46,319 nucleotides of DNA from Tenacibaculum sp. SG-28 (GCF_002954385.1 NZ_MQVY01000004.1:235045-281363); one strand, 5' to 3'. Shown: positions 1 to 9,352, counted from the first letter of the stretch. Translations and numbers: made by a program. The notes: generated from the sequence alone by a model not told the origin.

Positions 1-761
1 GAAGGAATTTTCTCAGGTTCGTATTTGTTTACTAATTTAGTTGCTTAACTACGCAACTAACCATACACAATTCCGTTGGCAATAATTATGCCCCGTCCTG
101 AATAAAGGCTACATAATTTTAAACATTACTAACCATAGCCAAAACCGTTAACTTTAATACGCACTCAAAACTAAAAATGGATTTTATTTTAAAAATATGG
201 ATTTAGATAACATTCATTAGGAATAAAGAAACGTTACCAAAGGAATCTGGAATTGACAACCCAAAGATGGAATATGAAATAATGTCAGGAGCGTTTATTT
301 GGGAAGACGAAGGATTATGTGACTGTCGGAACCATTATTTATAAGACGCTTTTAATTATGTTCTTAACCATAGAATGAATTTAATTGTCGGACATAATAA
401 TAATAACTGAGTTATGCGTCCTAAAAAATTGATGAATCAATTTTTAAAACGGCAGAAAAATTCTTTCCAAATTGGATTGGATTTAATAAATCAAGATGTT
501 GATACGATTCTGAAATTGTTGAAAGAATACTAAGAATTAAAGAGGTTGAGAAATGGAGATTTGAAAAATTACTCAACGAATAATAAAACGAGTACTAAAG
601 CTAATAAAGAACTGATTGAGTATTATATGCAATTAATATAAAACATGAATGTTTTTTAAATTAAGGTAGGCCATTAAGATATTTATGTCTTTTTTATGTC
701 TTTATCTTTAGTTTTTTATAGTTTTCTTAAAATCAATGCTTTATTCCGTATTTGGATCTTA
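1..761. other. Gene-poor, decayed DNA left of the tRNA fragment
   Basis: No intact gene is visible. The stretch holds an 8-bp inverted repeat (TTAGTTGC at 37-44 with GCAACTAA at 53-60) and the scattered coding remnants described separately. Stops interrupt all frames. Because a 3' tRNA half follows immediately at 762, I infer that this is the terminal part of an integrated element whose remainder lies to the left of the window. No integrase is visible here. Confidence 0.45.
267..600 (+). pseudogene. Decayed remnant of an unidentified small protein gene
   Basis: An ATG at 267 opens 25 codons (including the stretch SGAFIWEDEGLCDCRNHYL) and ends at a TAA at 342. The same frame continues as DAFNYVLNHRMNLIVG to a TGA near 408. 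Further on, another frame reads FFPNWIGFNKSRC, a stop, then SEIVERILRIKEVEKWRFEKLL. The composition looks protein-like, but it is broken by stops and frame changes. I do not recognise the family. The reading as a single degenerate gene is inference; the pieces could also be unrelated chance frames. Confidence 0.3.
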
Positions 762-803
762 CTTCTAAGCAGACGGTCACAGGTTCGAATCCTGTCGCGA
801 TCA
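762..803 (+). tRNA. 3' half of tRNA-Arg (anticodon TCT), probable attachment-site remnant
   Basis: The sequence runs from the anticodon loop (CTTCTAA, 762-768, anticodon TCT) through the 3' anticodon stem GCAGA and a variable loop. A perfect T arm follows (ACAGG, loop TTCGAAT, CCTGT, 779-795), then the 3' acceptor strand CGCGATC and discriminator A at 803. No matching 5' half (anticodon stem TCTGC, acceptor GATCGCG) lies upstream; bases 757-761 read TCTTA, so tRNA identity stops at the anticodon loop. A half tRNA starting at that point is the usual trace of tyrosine-recombinase integration. It cannot be a functional tRNA as it stands. Confidence 0.75.
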
Positions 804-806
804 CAT

Positions 807-837
807 AAAGCCTTACTAGAAATAGTAAGGCTTTTTT
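807..837 (+). terminator. Rho-independent terminator after the tRNA fragment
   Basis: A perfect 10-bp stem AGCCTTACTA (809-818) / TAGTAAGGCT (823-832) with a GAAA tetraloop is followed by a run of T; two flanking A-T pairs extend it. This would be the original terminator of the tRNA gene. Confidence 0.85.
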
Positions 838-943
838 GTTTTTTAGTCGGGACGTATTGTTTGTTGGTTGTATTCTATGGATCCTACCGTGAAATGAATT
901 TGTTAGTAAACCTAGACAAGAGACCCGTACTTTTTTATAGCTT

Positions 944-1570
944 TTATTTTAATTTATGCTCTCTCCTTGTAAGTAATGGCAAAACCTTTTTTTGAATCAT
1001 TTTAGAGTCATCTTTCCAATCGTTACCCTTATTGTCTTTCCAGTTGGTAACCATTAGTACGTTTGCAGAAGTATCTAAGACGATATATTTAGACATCCCA
1101 TTACTATTCCTAAATGTTTTTGGAGTTATTTCTTTTAAAAATTTCTTGTATTTTCTTGTTCTCCTATACGGATAGTCGCTATCGCTAAGCACTAGTATTT
1201 TTATATTTGGATACCGCTCTCTTAAAAAATTAATACCACATATTAAATGCGGGCTATCCCCTTCATCGATCATTAAAATGTATAACTCAGCTTCATGTGT
1301 AATAGCAATTTGATGCGCATTAGCAAGGTGAAGAATACATGGTTCACACCAAATACCAAAAGTGTATAATACCGTTTTTACTTGGTTCTGTTTTGCGATA
1401 CAATAAATATCATCAGTATTTACCATGCTAATATTTAAGGACTCGTTTTTGTCCATATCACAGTTCCATTGTTGTGAAAATAGGGGGAAAGTATTTTTAA
1501 GCCCAATTATTAAAATGAGATACAGAATACGTTTTTTATTCTTCGCAATAAAATAGTTTCTATTCGTCAT
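944..1570 (-). CDS. Thioredoxin-like (TlpA/AhpC-type fold) exported protein
   Basis: 208 aa. A hydrophobic N-terminal segment (about residues 13-32) suggests export or membrane anchoring. The stretch VLYTFGIWCEPCILH carries a CxxC active site (Cys75-Glu-Pro-Cys78) preceded by Trp74, as in TlpA/ResA-type thiol-disulfide proteins. A later segment (KYIVLDTSANVLMV) fits the family's conserved beta-strand region. The expected cis-Pro loop is not obvious; ITPKTF may fill that place. The gene starts 14 bases after the stop of the Cys-rich lipoprotein gene 1585-2136, so the two are probably cotranscribed, and the Cys-rich neighbour could be a redox partner. The redox role is inferred from the motif; the substrate is unknown. 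Confidence 0.72.
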   Translation of the reverse strand: MTNRNYFIAKNKKRILYLILIIGLKNTFPLFSQQWNCDMDKNESLNISMVNTDDIYCIAKQNQVKTVLYTFGIWCEPCILHLANAHQIAITHEAELYILMIDEGDSPHLICGINFLRERYPNIKILVLSDSDYPYRRTRKYKKFLKEITPKTFRNSNGMSKYIVLDTSANVLMVTNWKDNKGNDWKDDSKMIQKKVLPLLTRREHKLK

Positions 1571-1584
1571 GACTATGTTAAATT

Positions 1585-2136
1585 TTAATACAAGAAAATT
1601 TTATACCCACCAAATTCGTCAATGGTTTCGTCGAATTTATAGACGCCTGTCTTGAAAGTTAGTTTATGACCCAAGCTTTTCTCTGTTTCTAAAATAATAT
1701 CTTTGTCTATTCTAAATAATAAATCATTGGAGTTAATTCCTTTAGGAATTGGTTTGTTTAGCGCAAGTAAAATGAAATATTCCTCAGTATTTTTCTCCCT
1801 GTAAACCTCTGTTGCAAAACTTTTTATTTTTTTACTTTCAGAAGCACTAGTGTTTTTTTTCTCTTTACAAGGTTGAAACCAAGACGCATTACACAAACCC
1901 CATCCACGACAATCTTTACTTTTTCTACCCCATTCATCCCAGGAAACAATATGTCCGCACCATTTAGAATTGGTTACTTTACTTTTTTCTATTTCCTTAA
2001 AAGTAACTTCGGAGGCAATGTCTTCTTCAAGAATTGTAGTTTTGTTTTTTAAATCATTATTGGCATCACAAGAAAAAAGAATGCAAAGTAAACATAGTTG
2101 CAAAGCCAGTTGGACAATTTTTTGTTTTATTTTCAT
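1585..2136 (-). CDS. Hypothetical Cys-rich lipoprotein
   Basis: 183 aa. The N-terminus has a charged start, a hydrophobic core and a lipobox LFSC (Cys23), so it should be a lipoprotein. A central segment is rich in Cys and Trp: WCGHIVSW, then KDCRGWGLCNASW, then FQPCKEK, giving four Cys within about 35 residues that could form disulfides or bind metal. The C-terminal third lacks Cys. I do not recognise the family. It is the first gene of a two-gene unit with the thioredoxin-like protein, which supports an envelope location and possible disulfide chemistry (inference). Confidence 0.65.
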   Translation of the reverse strand: MKIKQKIVQLALQLCLLCILFSCDANNDLKNKTTILEEDIASEVTFKEIEKSKVTNSKWCGHIVSWDEWGRKSKDCRGWGLCNASWFQPCKEKKNTSASESKKIKSFATEVYREKNTEEYFILLALNKPIPKGINSNDLLFRIDKDIILETEKSLGHKLTFKTGVYKFDETIDEFGGYKIFLY

Positions 2137-2533
2137 GATTTTTAGTTTTTACAGGAAAACACATTGTTTTCTATGATTTTCCAGATTAGAATTTCAACTT
2201 TATATGCAGTTAGCAAATTTGATATTCAATATCATGAAAAAGCTAAAGCAATATTTAAGACTATTTGTTTTTTACAGCTGTTAGTTCAAAGAAAAGTATT
2301 TTAAAAGATGAAAAATACGTTGTAGTAGTTTTATAGTATTAAAAGGCCCCTATACTACAGTTGCAATACAAAATATTTTGGATAAGATGTTTTCTCTTGG
2401 GTTTTTTTACTACGTATTATATTCGTAGTTTTAGTACACAATAATATTTTTTCTTTTAATTCAATGATCTTTATGTAACGCTTTAAACTTTAAATTCTAT
2501 GAATTTATTTTTTCTTAGTACTACACGTAAAAT
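2137..2533. other. Divergent intergenic region
   Basis: About 400 bases between the minus-strand lipoprotein gene and the plus-strand cation transporter gene, so it must hold both promoters. It is very AT-rich. I see no strong promoter match, hairpin with T-tract, riboswitch or repeat that I can defend. Confidence 0.5.
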
Positions 2534-3410
2534 ATGAACAATGATCAAAAAGCCATAAAAACCATATATTTCAGCTTACTAGGTAACACTTGTTTAGCAG
2601 TTATAAAAGGGGTGTCTGGGGTCCTAGGTAATTCCTATGCTTTAATTGCTGATGCTATAGAGTCTACTGCAGATATTTTTACATCTTTACTAGTTTTACT
2701 TGGTTTGCAATACGCAAAACGACCTGCAGACAAAAATCATCCGTACGGTCATGGTAAAATTGAGCCATTAATAACATTTGTTATTGTAGTTTTTTTAGTT
2801 GTATCTGCAACCGTCATCGCTTACGAAAGTATTCGTAATATTCAAACCCCTCATGAAATTCCTAAACCATGGACTTTAATTGTTTTAGCTGGAATTATTT
2901 TATGGAAGGAGATTTCTTATAGAATAATCATTAAAAAAAGTAGAGAAACCAATAGCTCTTCCCTCAAAGCAGACGCATGGCATCATAGGAGATGCAATTA
3001 CCTCAGTAATGGCATTCATTGGTATCTTTTTTTCTATTTTTTTGGGGCCTGGTTTTGAGGCAGCAGATGATTGGTGCGCTTTACTTGCTTCCATAATTAT
3101 ACTATACAATAGTTATAAAATAGCAAGACCTGCTTTAGGGGAAATCATGGACGAACAATTGTACGAGGATATACTGATGGAAATTAGAACCAAATCGGAA
3201 GAGGTTGTCGGCGTCATAGGAACTGAAAAATGTTATATCCGAAAAGCAGGAATGTATTACCAAATTGATTTACATATTGTTGTAGATTCTGGTATTACGG
3301 TAAAAGAAGGGCACGATATAGCACACAGGTTAAAAGACTTTTTAATGCAAGAAATGGTTAATTTAAGTTATGTGTTAATTCATGTAGAGCCTAATACCTG
3401 CGAACTTTAA
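2534..3410 (+). pseudogene. Cation diffusion facilitator (CDF) metal exporter, frameshifted
   Basis: Two overlapping frames (2534-3058 and 3009-3410) together make one ~290-aa CDF protein of normal length. The first part carries the TM region with ADAIESTADI (metal-site Asp region of TM2) and the HPYGHGK loop; the second carries the last TM helix and the cytoplasmic C-terminal domain (DLHIVVD...HDIAHRLKD...VLIHVEP). The family motif expected in TM5 is AWHHRSDAITS. The DNA reads HHR and then jumps frame at about 2987-2992, consistent with loss of two bases (HHR-S-D-A) or gain of one. CDF proteins export Zn2+, Fe2+, Co2+ or Mn2+ in exchange for H+. Both sides of the break are well conserved, so a sequencing error or a very recent mutation is likely. 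The gene stands alone. Confidence 0.85.
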
Positions 3411-3614
3411 CGAAACTATTAGTTTTTAAGCTTCATCTCTTTCTAATGTTATCAATATATTCAACTCAAGTAGCCTTCAAAACTAGATGGATATTGTTTT
3501 TACAACATTGAATTCAAAATAAATTTAGGAGGATATGATCTTTTTAGGATTAAAGGAGTCGTTTAAGATTACATTTCTTTTTTTGGTATAAATTACTTGC
3601 GATTCTTCACAAAT

Positions 3615-4508
3615 TTAATTCGTTTTTAATGTATACTTCACTGCATGCTTATCTGTTATTTGTTTTGCAATTTGGTGTAAGTTTGTTTCGAATCCTGTTT
3701 CATAAGTATTGGTATCTAGATCGACGTTATAGATACTATGCAACCATATAAGACCACCTGTGTTGCGAACTATGTCTCCCTGATGCCCTTTTGCATCTGT
3801 GAAAATAGAAGTTTCCTTTACTCCAAACATAGCGATGTCCTCTGGCAATATGCCATCAATGTTCATTTGTGCTAGTTCAAAAGTAGCCCAGCCCGTTGGA
3901 ATAGTAAATATTTTTACAGCGGGAAATTCAATACGTAATTGGTCTACAATTTCTTTATGTATGATTTCGTTTACATAATAATCGTAGAACTCTTGTATGG
4001 AATTAAATCCATTATCGATTGCAAATGTATTCCAATCTGGTCTCGTGCCATTTGGGTCGCCATTTGGGAAGTCAAAAGGGGATAAAGAGATGAAAATAGT
4101 TATGTTTGGATTGTTTTGCAGTGCATAGTTTATCCATGCACGATGTCCTTCTATTGGATTCTCAGTTTCATGCCCCATGGTCATTCCAAAAAAATCGATA
4201 CCTCCTCGATCGAGAGTTGCTTTAATTAAATTGTTTTCGTCACTATTAGTATCCTTCCAAAAATTGATTGGTCTGCCGTTTTCACCTCCCCGAAAAACTA
4301 TAGTACTATTGTGATTTTCAAAACCAGCTTCAATTGCCATTATATCAAGTTTTTCGGCATACGGTTTAAAAAAGCTATTCCCAATGAGAAGCATTTTGTA
4401 TCCTTCCGTTTCTGGTAATACGGAAGCGTTTTCTGGGAAATTTTCTGGTGTACTACAAGATTGCAGTAACCAAAGAAATACTAAAAAGACACTAACTGTT
4501 TTTTGCAT
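3615..4508 (-). CDS. SGNH-hydrolase-like lipoprotein
   Basis: 297 aa with lipobox LLQSC (Cys18). The segment MLLIGNSFFKPYAEKL places a block-I-like GNS (Ser45) at the start of an alpha/beta fold. A possible block V appears as TDAKGHQGD near the C-terminus, offering the Asp and His of a triad. The middle (INYALQNNPNITIFISLSPF) looks like a Rossmann-type strand. This resembles the SGNH/GDSL superfamily in its GNSF variant seen in Bacteroidota and Planctomycetes. The substrate is unknown; an esterase role is inferred. It is a single gene flanked by the CDF gene and the PepSY operon, with 184 bases separating it from the latter. Confidence 0.6.
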   Translation of the reverse strand: MQKTVSVFLVFLWLLQSCSTPENFPENASVLPETEGYKMLLIGNSFFKPYAEKLDIMAIEAGFENHNSTIVFRGGENGRPINFWKDTNSDENNLIKATLDRGGIDFFGMTMGHETENPIEGHRAWINYALQNNPNITIFISLSPFDFPNGDPNGTRPDWNTFAIDNGFNSIQEFYDYYVNEIIHKEIVDQLRIEFPAVKIFTIPTGWATFELAQMNIDGILPEDIAMFGVKETSIFTDAKGHQGDIVRNTGGLIWLHSIYNVDLDTNTYETGFETNLHQIAKQITDKHAVKYTLKTN

Positions 4509-4692
4509 AAAAATAATGTTTTGTGTATTAGACCCAAGTTCTTACAAAAAGTTTTATAAAAAACGGTATTCAACCTAAGACCACTAATAATCTATAAATA
4601 ATAGGATCGTACTTTTTGTGTTGTGGTACCGTTTTATTTTACGAATACTACAATATACACTATTTCATTTTTGTTATATTTTTTTTAATCTA

Positions 4693-5937
4693 CTACTTTT
4701 TGTAGGTCAATTTGGTTTTTAGGGAGTACATGGAGATTATTACTAAACTAGCTCCGAATAATGGAAAAATAAGACCTAATATAAGTATTAATAAAACGAT
4801 TCCGTAACCAACAGAAAAATGTTTTGGTGCTTTTGGGATACCCCACTTTTTCTGAGGTTTACGATACCAATACGAGAGTAATCCAGCCAAGCTCATTACT
4901 GTTAGGGCTACTGCAGTAAAGAACATAACCCACCAATTCCAGCCATTGAATTCACCTTGATGAAATGCCATTAACCACATGCGTCCTTGCATTAAAAAAC
5001 CAACATCACTCCAGTTATGCGCTTTTATTAAATCTCCTGAATATTGATCAAAATGCAGCATTTTTTGTTCCGTTAAAGGAAATGTTTTATTGGATACAGA
5101 AAAAGTACTTTTTGAGTTTTTGGGCAATCCTATGGTTACTTCCCCTTTAAGTTTTTGATTTTTGGCAATCCAGACCATTTCCTCTAAAACTAATGCTTCT
5201 CCATTTTGTTTCGAAAATAGGCCTTTACCATTCCAAGTTTTAGGGTATCCAGTATTTGTTAGCTGTTGTAATGTCTTAAAATTAGCGCCAAATACATCTG
5301 TCCATGGAAACCCTCCTGCCAATACTAATAATAAAAGTATCGACATCCAGAAACCAAGAATAGCATGAAGATCTCTGTAAAAAACTCGTTTTCCCTCTTT
5401 TAGACGAATGGTGAAGATTCCCTTAATTCCTTTGCTAAATGGACTCCATATATATAGTCCTGATAGTATTAAAACTACCATCCAACTCGCAATAAGTTCC
5501 ACTATTTTGGTTCCTATACTTCCACCCAATAGTTCTCCATGTAATTTTCGAATCGAGTGCATCCAGGTGTCCTTGGGACTAAATGTACCAGTAACTTCCC
5601 CAGTATATTTATTTATAAAAAGGGTCTTTTTATGACTAAATCTACCAGATGTAAAAGGAGTAGCATCTTCATCATTGGAGTTCAGGAGTACAGCGTCAGG
5701 TTCCTGTTTCATGTGTTTTTTCGCAATTTCCCATTGTTTTTGGTAGGATATTGGAGGTTTTTCGGAGACTTTAATCGTTTGGATTTTTGCAACAACTTCA
5801 TTTTGAACGTCCGAATGAAATAAATATATGGCTCCTGTTACCGACAATATCAATACAAATGGAAGGGAAATTATTCCAGCAATAAAATGCCATTTCCAAA
5901 CCCATTGGTGTAATTTTCTATTTTTCATTTTTATCAT
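4693..5937 (-). CDS. PepSY-domain inner-membrane protein (ferrisiderophore-reductase-like)
   Basis: 414 aa with about four transmembrane segments: N-terminal WHFIAGIISLPFVLILSVTG (residues ~16-36), a pair around 145-215, another near 335-360, and a last one near 380-405. Periplasmic PepSY-like segments lie between (NKYTGEVTGTFSPKD; FDQYSGDLIKAHNWSD). Conserved His residues occur in the helices (WHFIAG, RKLHGELLGG, FHQGEFNGWNWW). The PepSY_TM family includes inner-membrane ferrisiderophore reductases such as FoxB and FpvG and often sits beside TonB receptors, as here (45 bases after the receptor's stop). A role in releasing iron, or another metal, in the periplasm is likely but unproven. A start at the second Met (MKNRKLHQ) is possible. 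Confidence 0.78.
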   Translation of the reverse strand: MIKMKNRKLHQWVWKWHFIAGIISLPFVLILSVTGAIYLFHSDVQNEVVAKIQTIKVSEKPPISYQKQWEIAKKHMKQEPDAVLLNSNDEDATPFTSGRFSHKKTLFINKYTGEVTGTFSPKDTWMHSIRKLHGELLGGSIGTKIVELIASWMVVLILSGLYIWSPFSKGIKGIFTIRLKEGKRVFYRDLHAILGFWMSILLLLVLAGGFPWTDVFGANFKTLQQLTNTGYPKTWNGKGLFSKQNGEALVLEEMVWIAKNQKLKGEVTIGLPKNSKSTFSVSNKTFPLTEQKMLHFDQYSGDLIKAHNWSDVGFLMQGRMWLMAFHQGEFNGWNWWVMFFTAVALTVMSLAGLLSYWYRKPQKKWGIPKAPKHFSVGYGIVLLILILGLIFPLFGASLVIISMYSLKTKLTYKK

Positions 5938-5982
5938 GGTTTATGAAAGTTCAGGGAACCTTCAAGATTCCCTGATTTGGGT

Positions 5983-8341
5983 TTACAAATTGTACTTTAC
6001 TCCAAAGTGAAAGGCTCTTGGATTACCTATGCTGTAGGTGTTTTCTTTACTCCATTTGCTGTAGGAAGCCCGAACGGCATATAGTGTATTATTTATGTTT
6101 AACATTTGCATCCATAGCTCTATACTTTTAAAGGTATAATTTGCTCTAAAATTAAGGATGTTATAACCGCCGTAAGTTGCAGTTCCAAAAGTATCTTCAC
6201 CATTGCTGTTTTGCCCAACAATTGCCTGTCCTTCAAAACTGGTATTGTACTCGCCAACCTGTTCCAGTTCAAGGGCTAAAAATAAATTTTGAAGTGGTTT
6301 GTATTGCATTGTAATATTGGCTAAATATTTTGGGGCAATTTCCATTCGAGTATCCGAATAATCTATATTGTTGTCATAGAAAGATATGTATTTATGAGAG
6401 GCAAAACTTCCATTGTAAGCTATGGATAGATTCTTTGTAAGATTATATGTAGTGCCGAGTTCAATACCAAGAGATCTAGTTTTTCCTGCATTTTTTTGAA
6501 CAAAATTACCCGCATCATCACGCATCGAAACAAGACGATTTCTTCCATCTAATTGGTATAATGCAAGATCTACATGCAATTTAGTAGGAATGCTATAATA
6601 GCCTCCAATTTCGAAATTATTGAATTTTGCTGGCTTTAGATCAAAAATAACATCACCGACATTGTTGTTGTTACTATTTCTAAACAAACTAGAAACCTGC
6701 GGTGGTGTAAACCCGTTTGCATAGCTTCCATATATCCCTAAGTAATTTGTAAAACTATAGTTAAATCCTATTTTCGGAGACCAATTTTTATACGATACTT
6801 GTGTATCCGATACTCCTGCAGTAGCTTCAATTAGGTTATCATAGTTATACTGAAAACCATCGTATCGAATAGCACCTGTTATCTTAAAACTGTGAATAGG
6901 GGAGATTTCATATTGTGCAAAACCGGCATAGTTGAGAATATCGGTCTGATAATACAATAAATAATCACCATTTCGTATTGCGTAGTCTAGGTTTTTTCCG
7001 GTATTAGTATCCACAATTACATCCAATTTTTCAGCCATGTAATCTTGAGGTGAAAAATCAACAGTGGTTCCAAAAATTAAGGATGATTTAGAAAAATTAA
7101 AATCAATTTTATGTTGTATCATTCCCATATAACTGCGGAATGCATTGGAGTTAATTTCCCCGCTTCCGGTACCTGTTAATTGTCCTTGGTTTCGATTTTG
7201 TCGAATGCGATAGGAGGGAATCTGGTCCATTTTATTATTGCGATAGACAAAATGAAAGGATGTTTTGTCCGAATTGTCCCATCGTTTAATTAACGTAGAA
7301 CGAAATCGTAATGCTAGTGCTTCTCGCTCTGTGAAGGTTTGGTTACTTTCGTAGTTTCCGCTTTGGTAATTTTTTTCTGAAACCGCTCCTGTCATATCCG
7401 AACGATAGTCAATTATAGCGACTGCGTTTTTCCCATTGTAAATTTTTGGAAAATTCATTCGTGTTTTTAAATGAAATGGCCGTTTTTTCATAATCGGAAT
7501 GTTCCACAGGACCATTTTTTCTTTGTGTGTAATGACCACCAATGTAAAAACCGTACTTTTCAGCAACGGTTGTTGAGGTTTCTACCTCGTATCTTCTAAG
7601 GCCTAAATTATTTATTTGAAATCCAATGGAACCGCCAAATTCTTTTTTGGGATTTTTAGTGATAAAGTTAAAACTACCACCAATTGCCTCACTGCCATAA
7701 ATGCTCGAAGCAGGTCCTTTTATAACTTCTATTCGGTCGAAAGTAGTCGCGTTCATTTCTAGTAAAGCATTGTGGTTAAACACTGCCACAGGACGAATAG
7801 GGATACCGTCTTCTAGATATAAGAATAACGATTTGGTGGTTATTGGGGAACGAGTAGCCATAAAATGTTGTTCGTTACCAGATGCTTTCGAAGTAGCCAT
7901 ATATGTCCCGGGAATTTGATTTATAAGTTGCTCAATTCCAATTGCCTTAGTTTCTTGAAGTTTTTTGGGACTTATTAACCCAACCGCAGCAGGAATCTCA
8001 GATCGTTTTTGTTCCTCTCTGCTTGCAGTAACAACTACCACTTCTAAATTTTCGCGGGATTCCTCTAAAATTACAGTAGTAGATGCTGTATGTAGCGCTA
8101 CTGTTTTGGGTATATAGCCAAGTTTAATAACTTTTATTTCCGGATTGTTTAGTAGAATACTAAAGTTACCATTTTGGTCTGTGAAAGTTCCTGTTTTACT
8201 GTTTTTGGAACCGATAATTGTGACATCCGGTATAGGTTCATTGTAGGCATTAATTACCTTACCTTGATATTTTTTTTGCGCGTAGTGGTGCAATGGTAGC
8301 AATAATAAAACCATTGCCACTACAATTGTATATGTTTTCAT
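5983..8341 (-). pseudogene. TonB-dependent outer-membrane receptor (siderophore/metal type), frameshifted
   Basis: Two overlapping minus-strand frames (8341-7409, then 7566-5983) form one ~785-aa receptor. The N-terminus has a signal peptide (VLLLLPLHHYAQ), then a carboxypeptidase-regulatory-like domain (GKVINAYNEPIPDVTI...GTFTDQNGNFSI). A plug domain follows (VVVTASREEQKRSEIPAAVG, then IEVIKGPASSIYGSEAIGG), then a beta-barrel ending GNPRAFHFGVKYNL with a terminal aromatic-rich strand. The frame breaks at an A5 run (7427-7431, T on the plus strand). Removing one A gives the continuous reading LQWENAVAIIDYRSD. The receptor is followed by a PepSY membrane protein, and no SusD is adjacent, so siderophore or metal uptake is more likely than glycan uptake. 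The indel may be a sequencing error. Confidence 0.88.
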
Positions 8342-8421
8342 TTGGATTTATGAATGTTTAAATACTGTAATGGAAAAAAATTACGTGGAGTACGTAATGT
8401 GTTAAAATGTAGTATGTAAAC

Positions 8422-8790
8422 TTAAAATTGAGGTGGATGAAAAATAGAGAAACTAGCCAAGTATGTATATATTCGTTTGTAAAATGCCTGTTTATTTTGC
8501 AACAAAATGGTATCTTCTATATTGGCTACGCCAATTAATTCAACAAAGCCAATAGGGTAGTCTTTTATTACAATCTGTATGGAGTTAAAATCTTCCTCCT
8601 GTTGTTGCTGTAACTTTTTCATTACATAACATTTTCCGTTACAGTTTAAGGAAAGGTTTTCTTTATTGATGCATAGAATTTTCGCGATGTAGTCATAATT
8701 TATGGCATACTCCACAAGCGGTGCTATAGGACGCAACATTGCAATTAAGTATAGCGAAACAAATAAGTATGTTAAAAATCCAACTCTCAA
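8422..8790 (-). CDS. Small membrane/exported protein with CxxxxxxLxCNGKCY motif
   Basis: 122 aa. An N-terminal hydrophobic helix (FLTYLFVSLYLIAMLRPIAPLVEY) is followed by ILCINKENLSLNCNGKCYVMKKLQQQQEE, with three Cys in a compact CNxKxxxLxCNGKC arrangement, and the protein ends FHPPQF. I recall similar short proteins upstream of TonB receptors in Flavobacteriia but know no assigned function; the Cys cluster suggests metal binding or a disulfide (inference). It is the first gene of the unit, 80 bases ahead of the receptor, and so shares its likely metal-uptake regulation. Confidence 0.6.
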   Translation of the reverse strand: MRVGFLTYLFVSLYLIAMLRPIAPLVEYAINYDYIAKILCINKENLSLNCNGKCYVMKKLQQQQEEDFNSIQIVIKDYPIGFVELIGVANIEDTILLQNKQAFYKRIYTYLASFSIFHPPQF

Positions 8791-9143
8791 TGAGGTACTT
8801 TAATTTTGGCCGCAAAGATAAACTTCCTTGTTTAATACAGGTTCATTTTACAGAAAAGATTACTTGTTTTTTAAATGCCTAATGATTGGTGTTTTTTTGC
8901 GGTACTAATTTGTCATTCTATGTATTTATTTAACAGGAAAAACACCTTTTTTCAACTGATGTTTTTTACGTATATTTAAGTGTTTTTTTATATAATTTGT
9001 TATTAGATTTGAGAAAAGTATGTTTATTTTTTGACATCTTTTATTTGTTAAAAAATATACATTTTTGATTTCTGTGTTAAAGCAGAAATAATCTTGTTAG
9101 TGTAGTTTTTATTTTTAAAAACTAGTTTTTTATATTGTTTGTG

Positions 9144-9190
9144 TTATGTGTCATTTTTTATTAAAAAAAAAATGACACATAATTTTTTTT
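9144..9190 (+). terminator. Long AT-rich hairpin followed by T8
   Basis: A perfect 16-bp inverted repeat (TTATGTGTCATTTTTT at 9144-9159; its complement at 9167-9182) is followed directly by eight T. It has the shape of a plus-strand intrinsic terminator, yet no plus-strand gene precedes it. It may end a short non-coding transcript or insulate the downstream promoter. Confidence 0.5.
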
Positions 9191-9276
9191 ATAAAGCCAT
9201 ATCTCATAATAGTATTTGTCATTAGTGAACGAATGTGGTCTTGAATATAAGTAGTTCTACAGAGGTGATTTTGTTC

Positions 9277-9308
9277 ATTGTCCAAAAAGATGGGTTAAAT
9301 TGTCCAAA
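9277..9308 (+). promoter_or_regulatory. Predicted HTCS operator, unit 1
   Basis: Two identical half-sites ATTGTCCAAA (9277-9286 and 9299-9308) in direct repeat, 22 bp start to start, with a GGG in the 12-bp spacer. The same layout precedes units 2 and 3. HTCS regulators have an AraC-type DNA-binding domain and are known to bind direct repeats; assignment to the HTCS in this locus is inference. Confidence 0.75.
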
Positions 9309-9344
9309 GTGTTTTTATCCTCAGTTTTTGTGCTATTGAAGCAC

Positions 9345-9352
9345 TATTTTTA
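9345..9352 (+). promoter_or_regulatory. -7 promoter box of unit 1
   Basis: TATTTTTA matches TAnnTTT(G/A), the Bacteroidota -7 element. It begins 46 bp after the start of the second operator half-site, the same distance as in the other two units. No clear -33 element is present, as expected for an activator-dependent promoter. It implies a leader of about 160 bases before the start codon at 9517. Confidence 0.6.

Noticed and set aside
37..60. The 8-bp inverted repeat near the left edge as an integron attC site
   Set aside because: The paired core sites and typical length cannot be demonstrated; too weak to claim.
696..995. A 99-codon plus-strand reading frame
   Set aside because: It runs straight through the tRNA 3' half and its terminator, and its sequence is low-complexity; not a gene.
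2534..3410. Programmed frameshifting in the CDF gene
   Set aside because: There is no slippery heptamer with a downstream structure at the site, and the family is not known to frameshift; an error or mutation is simpler.
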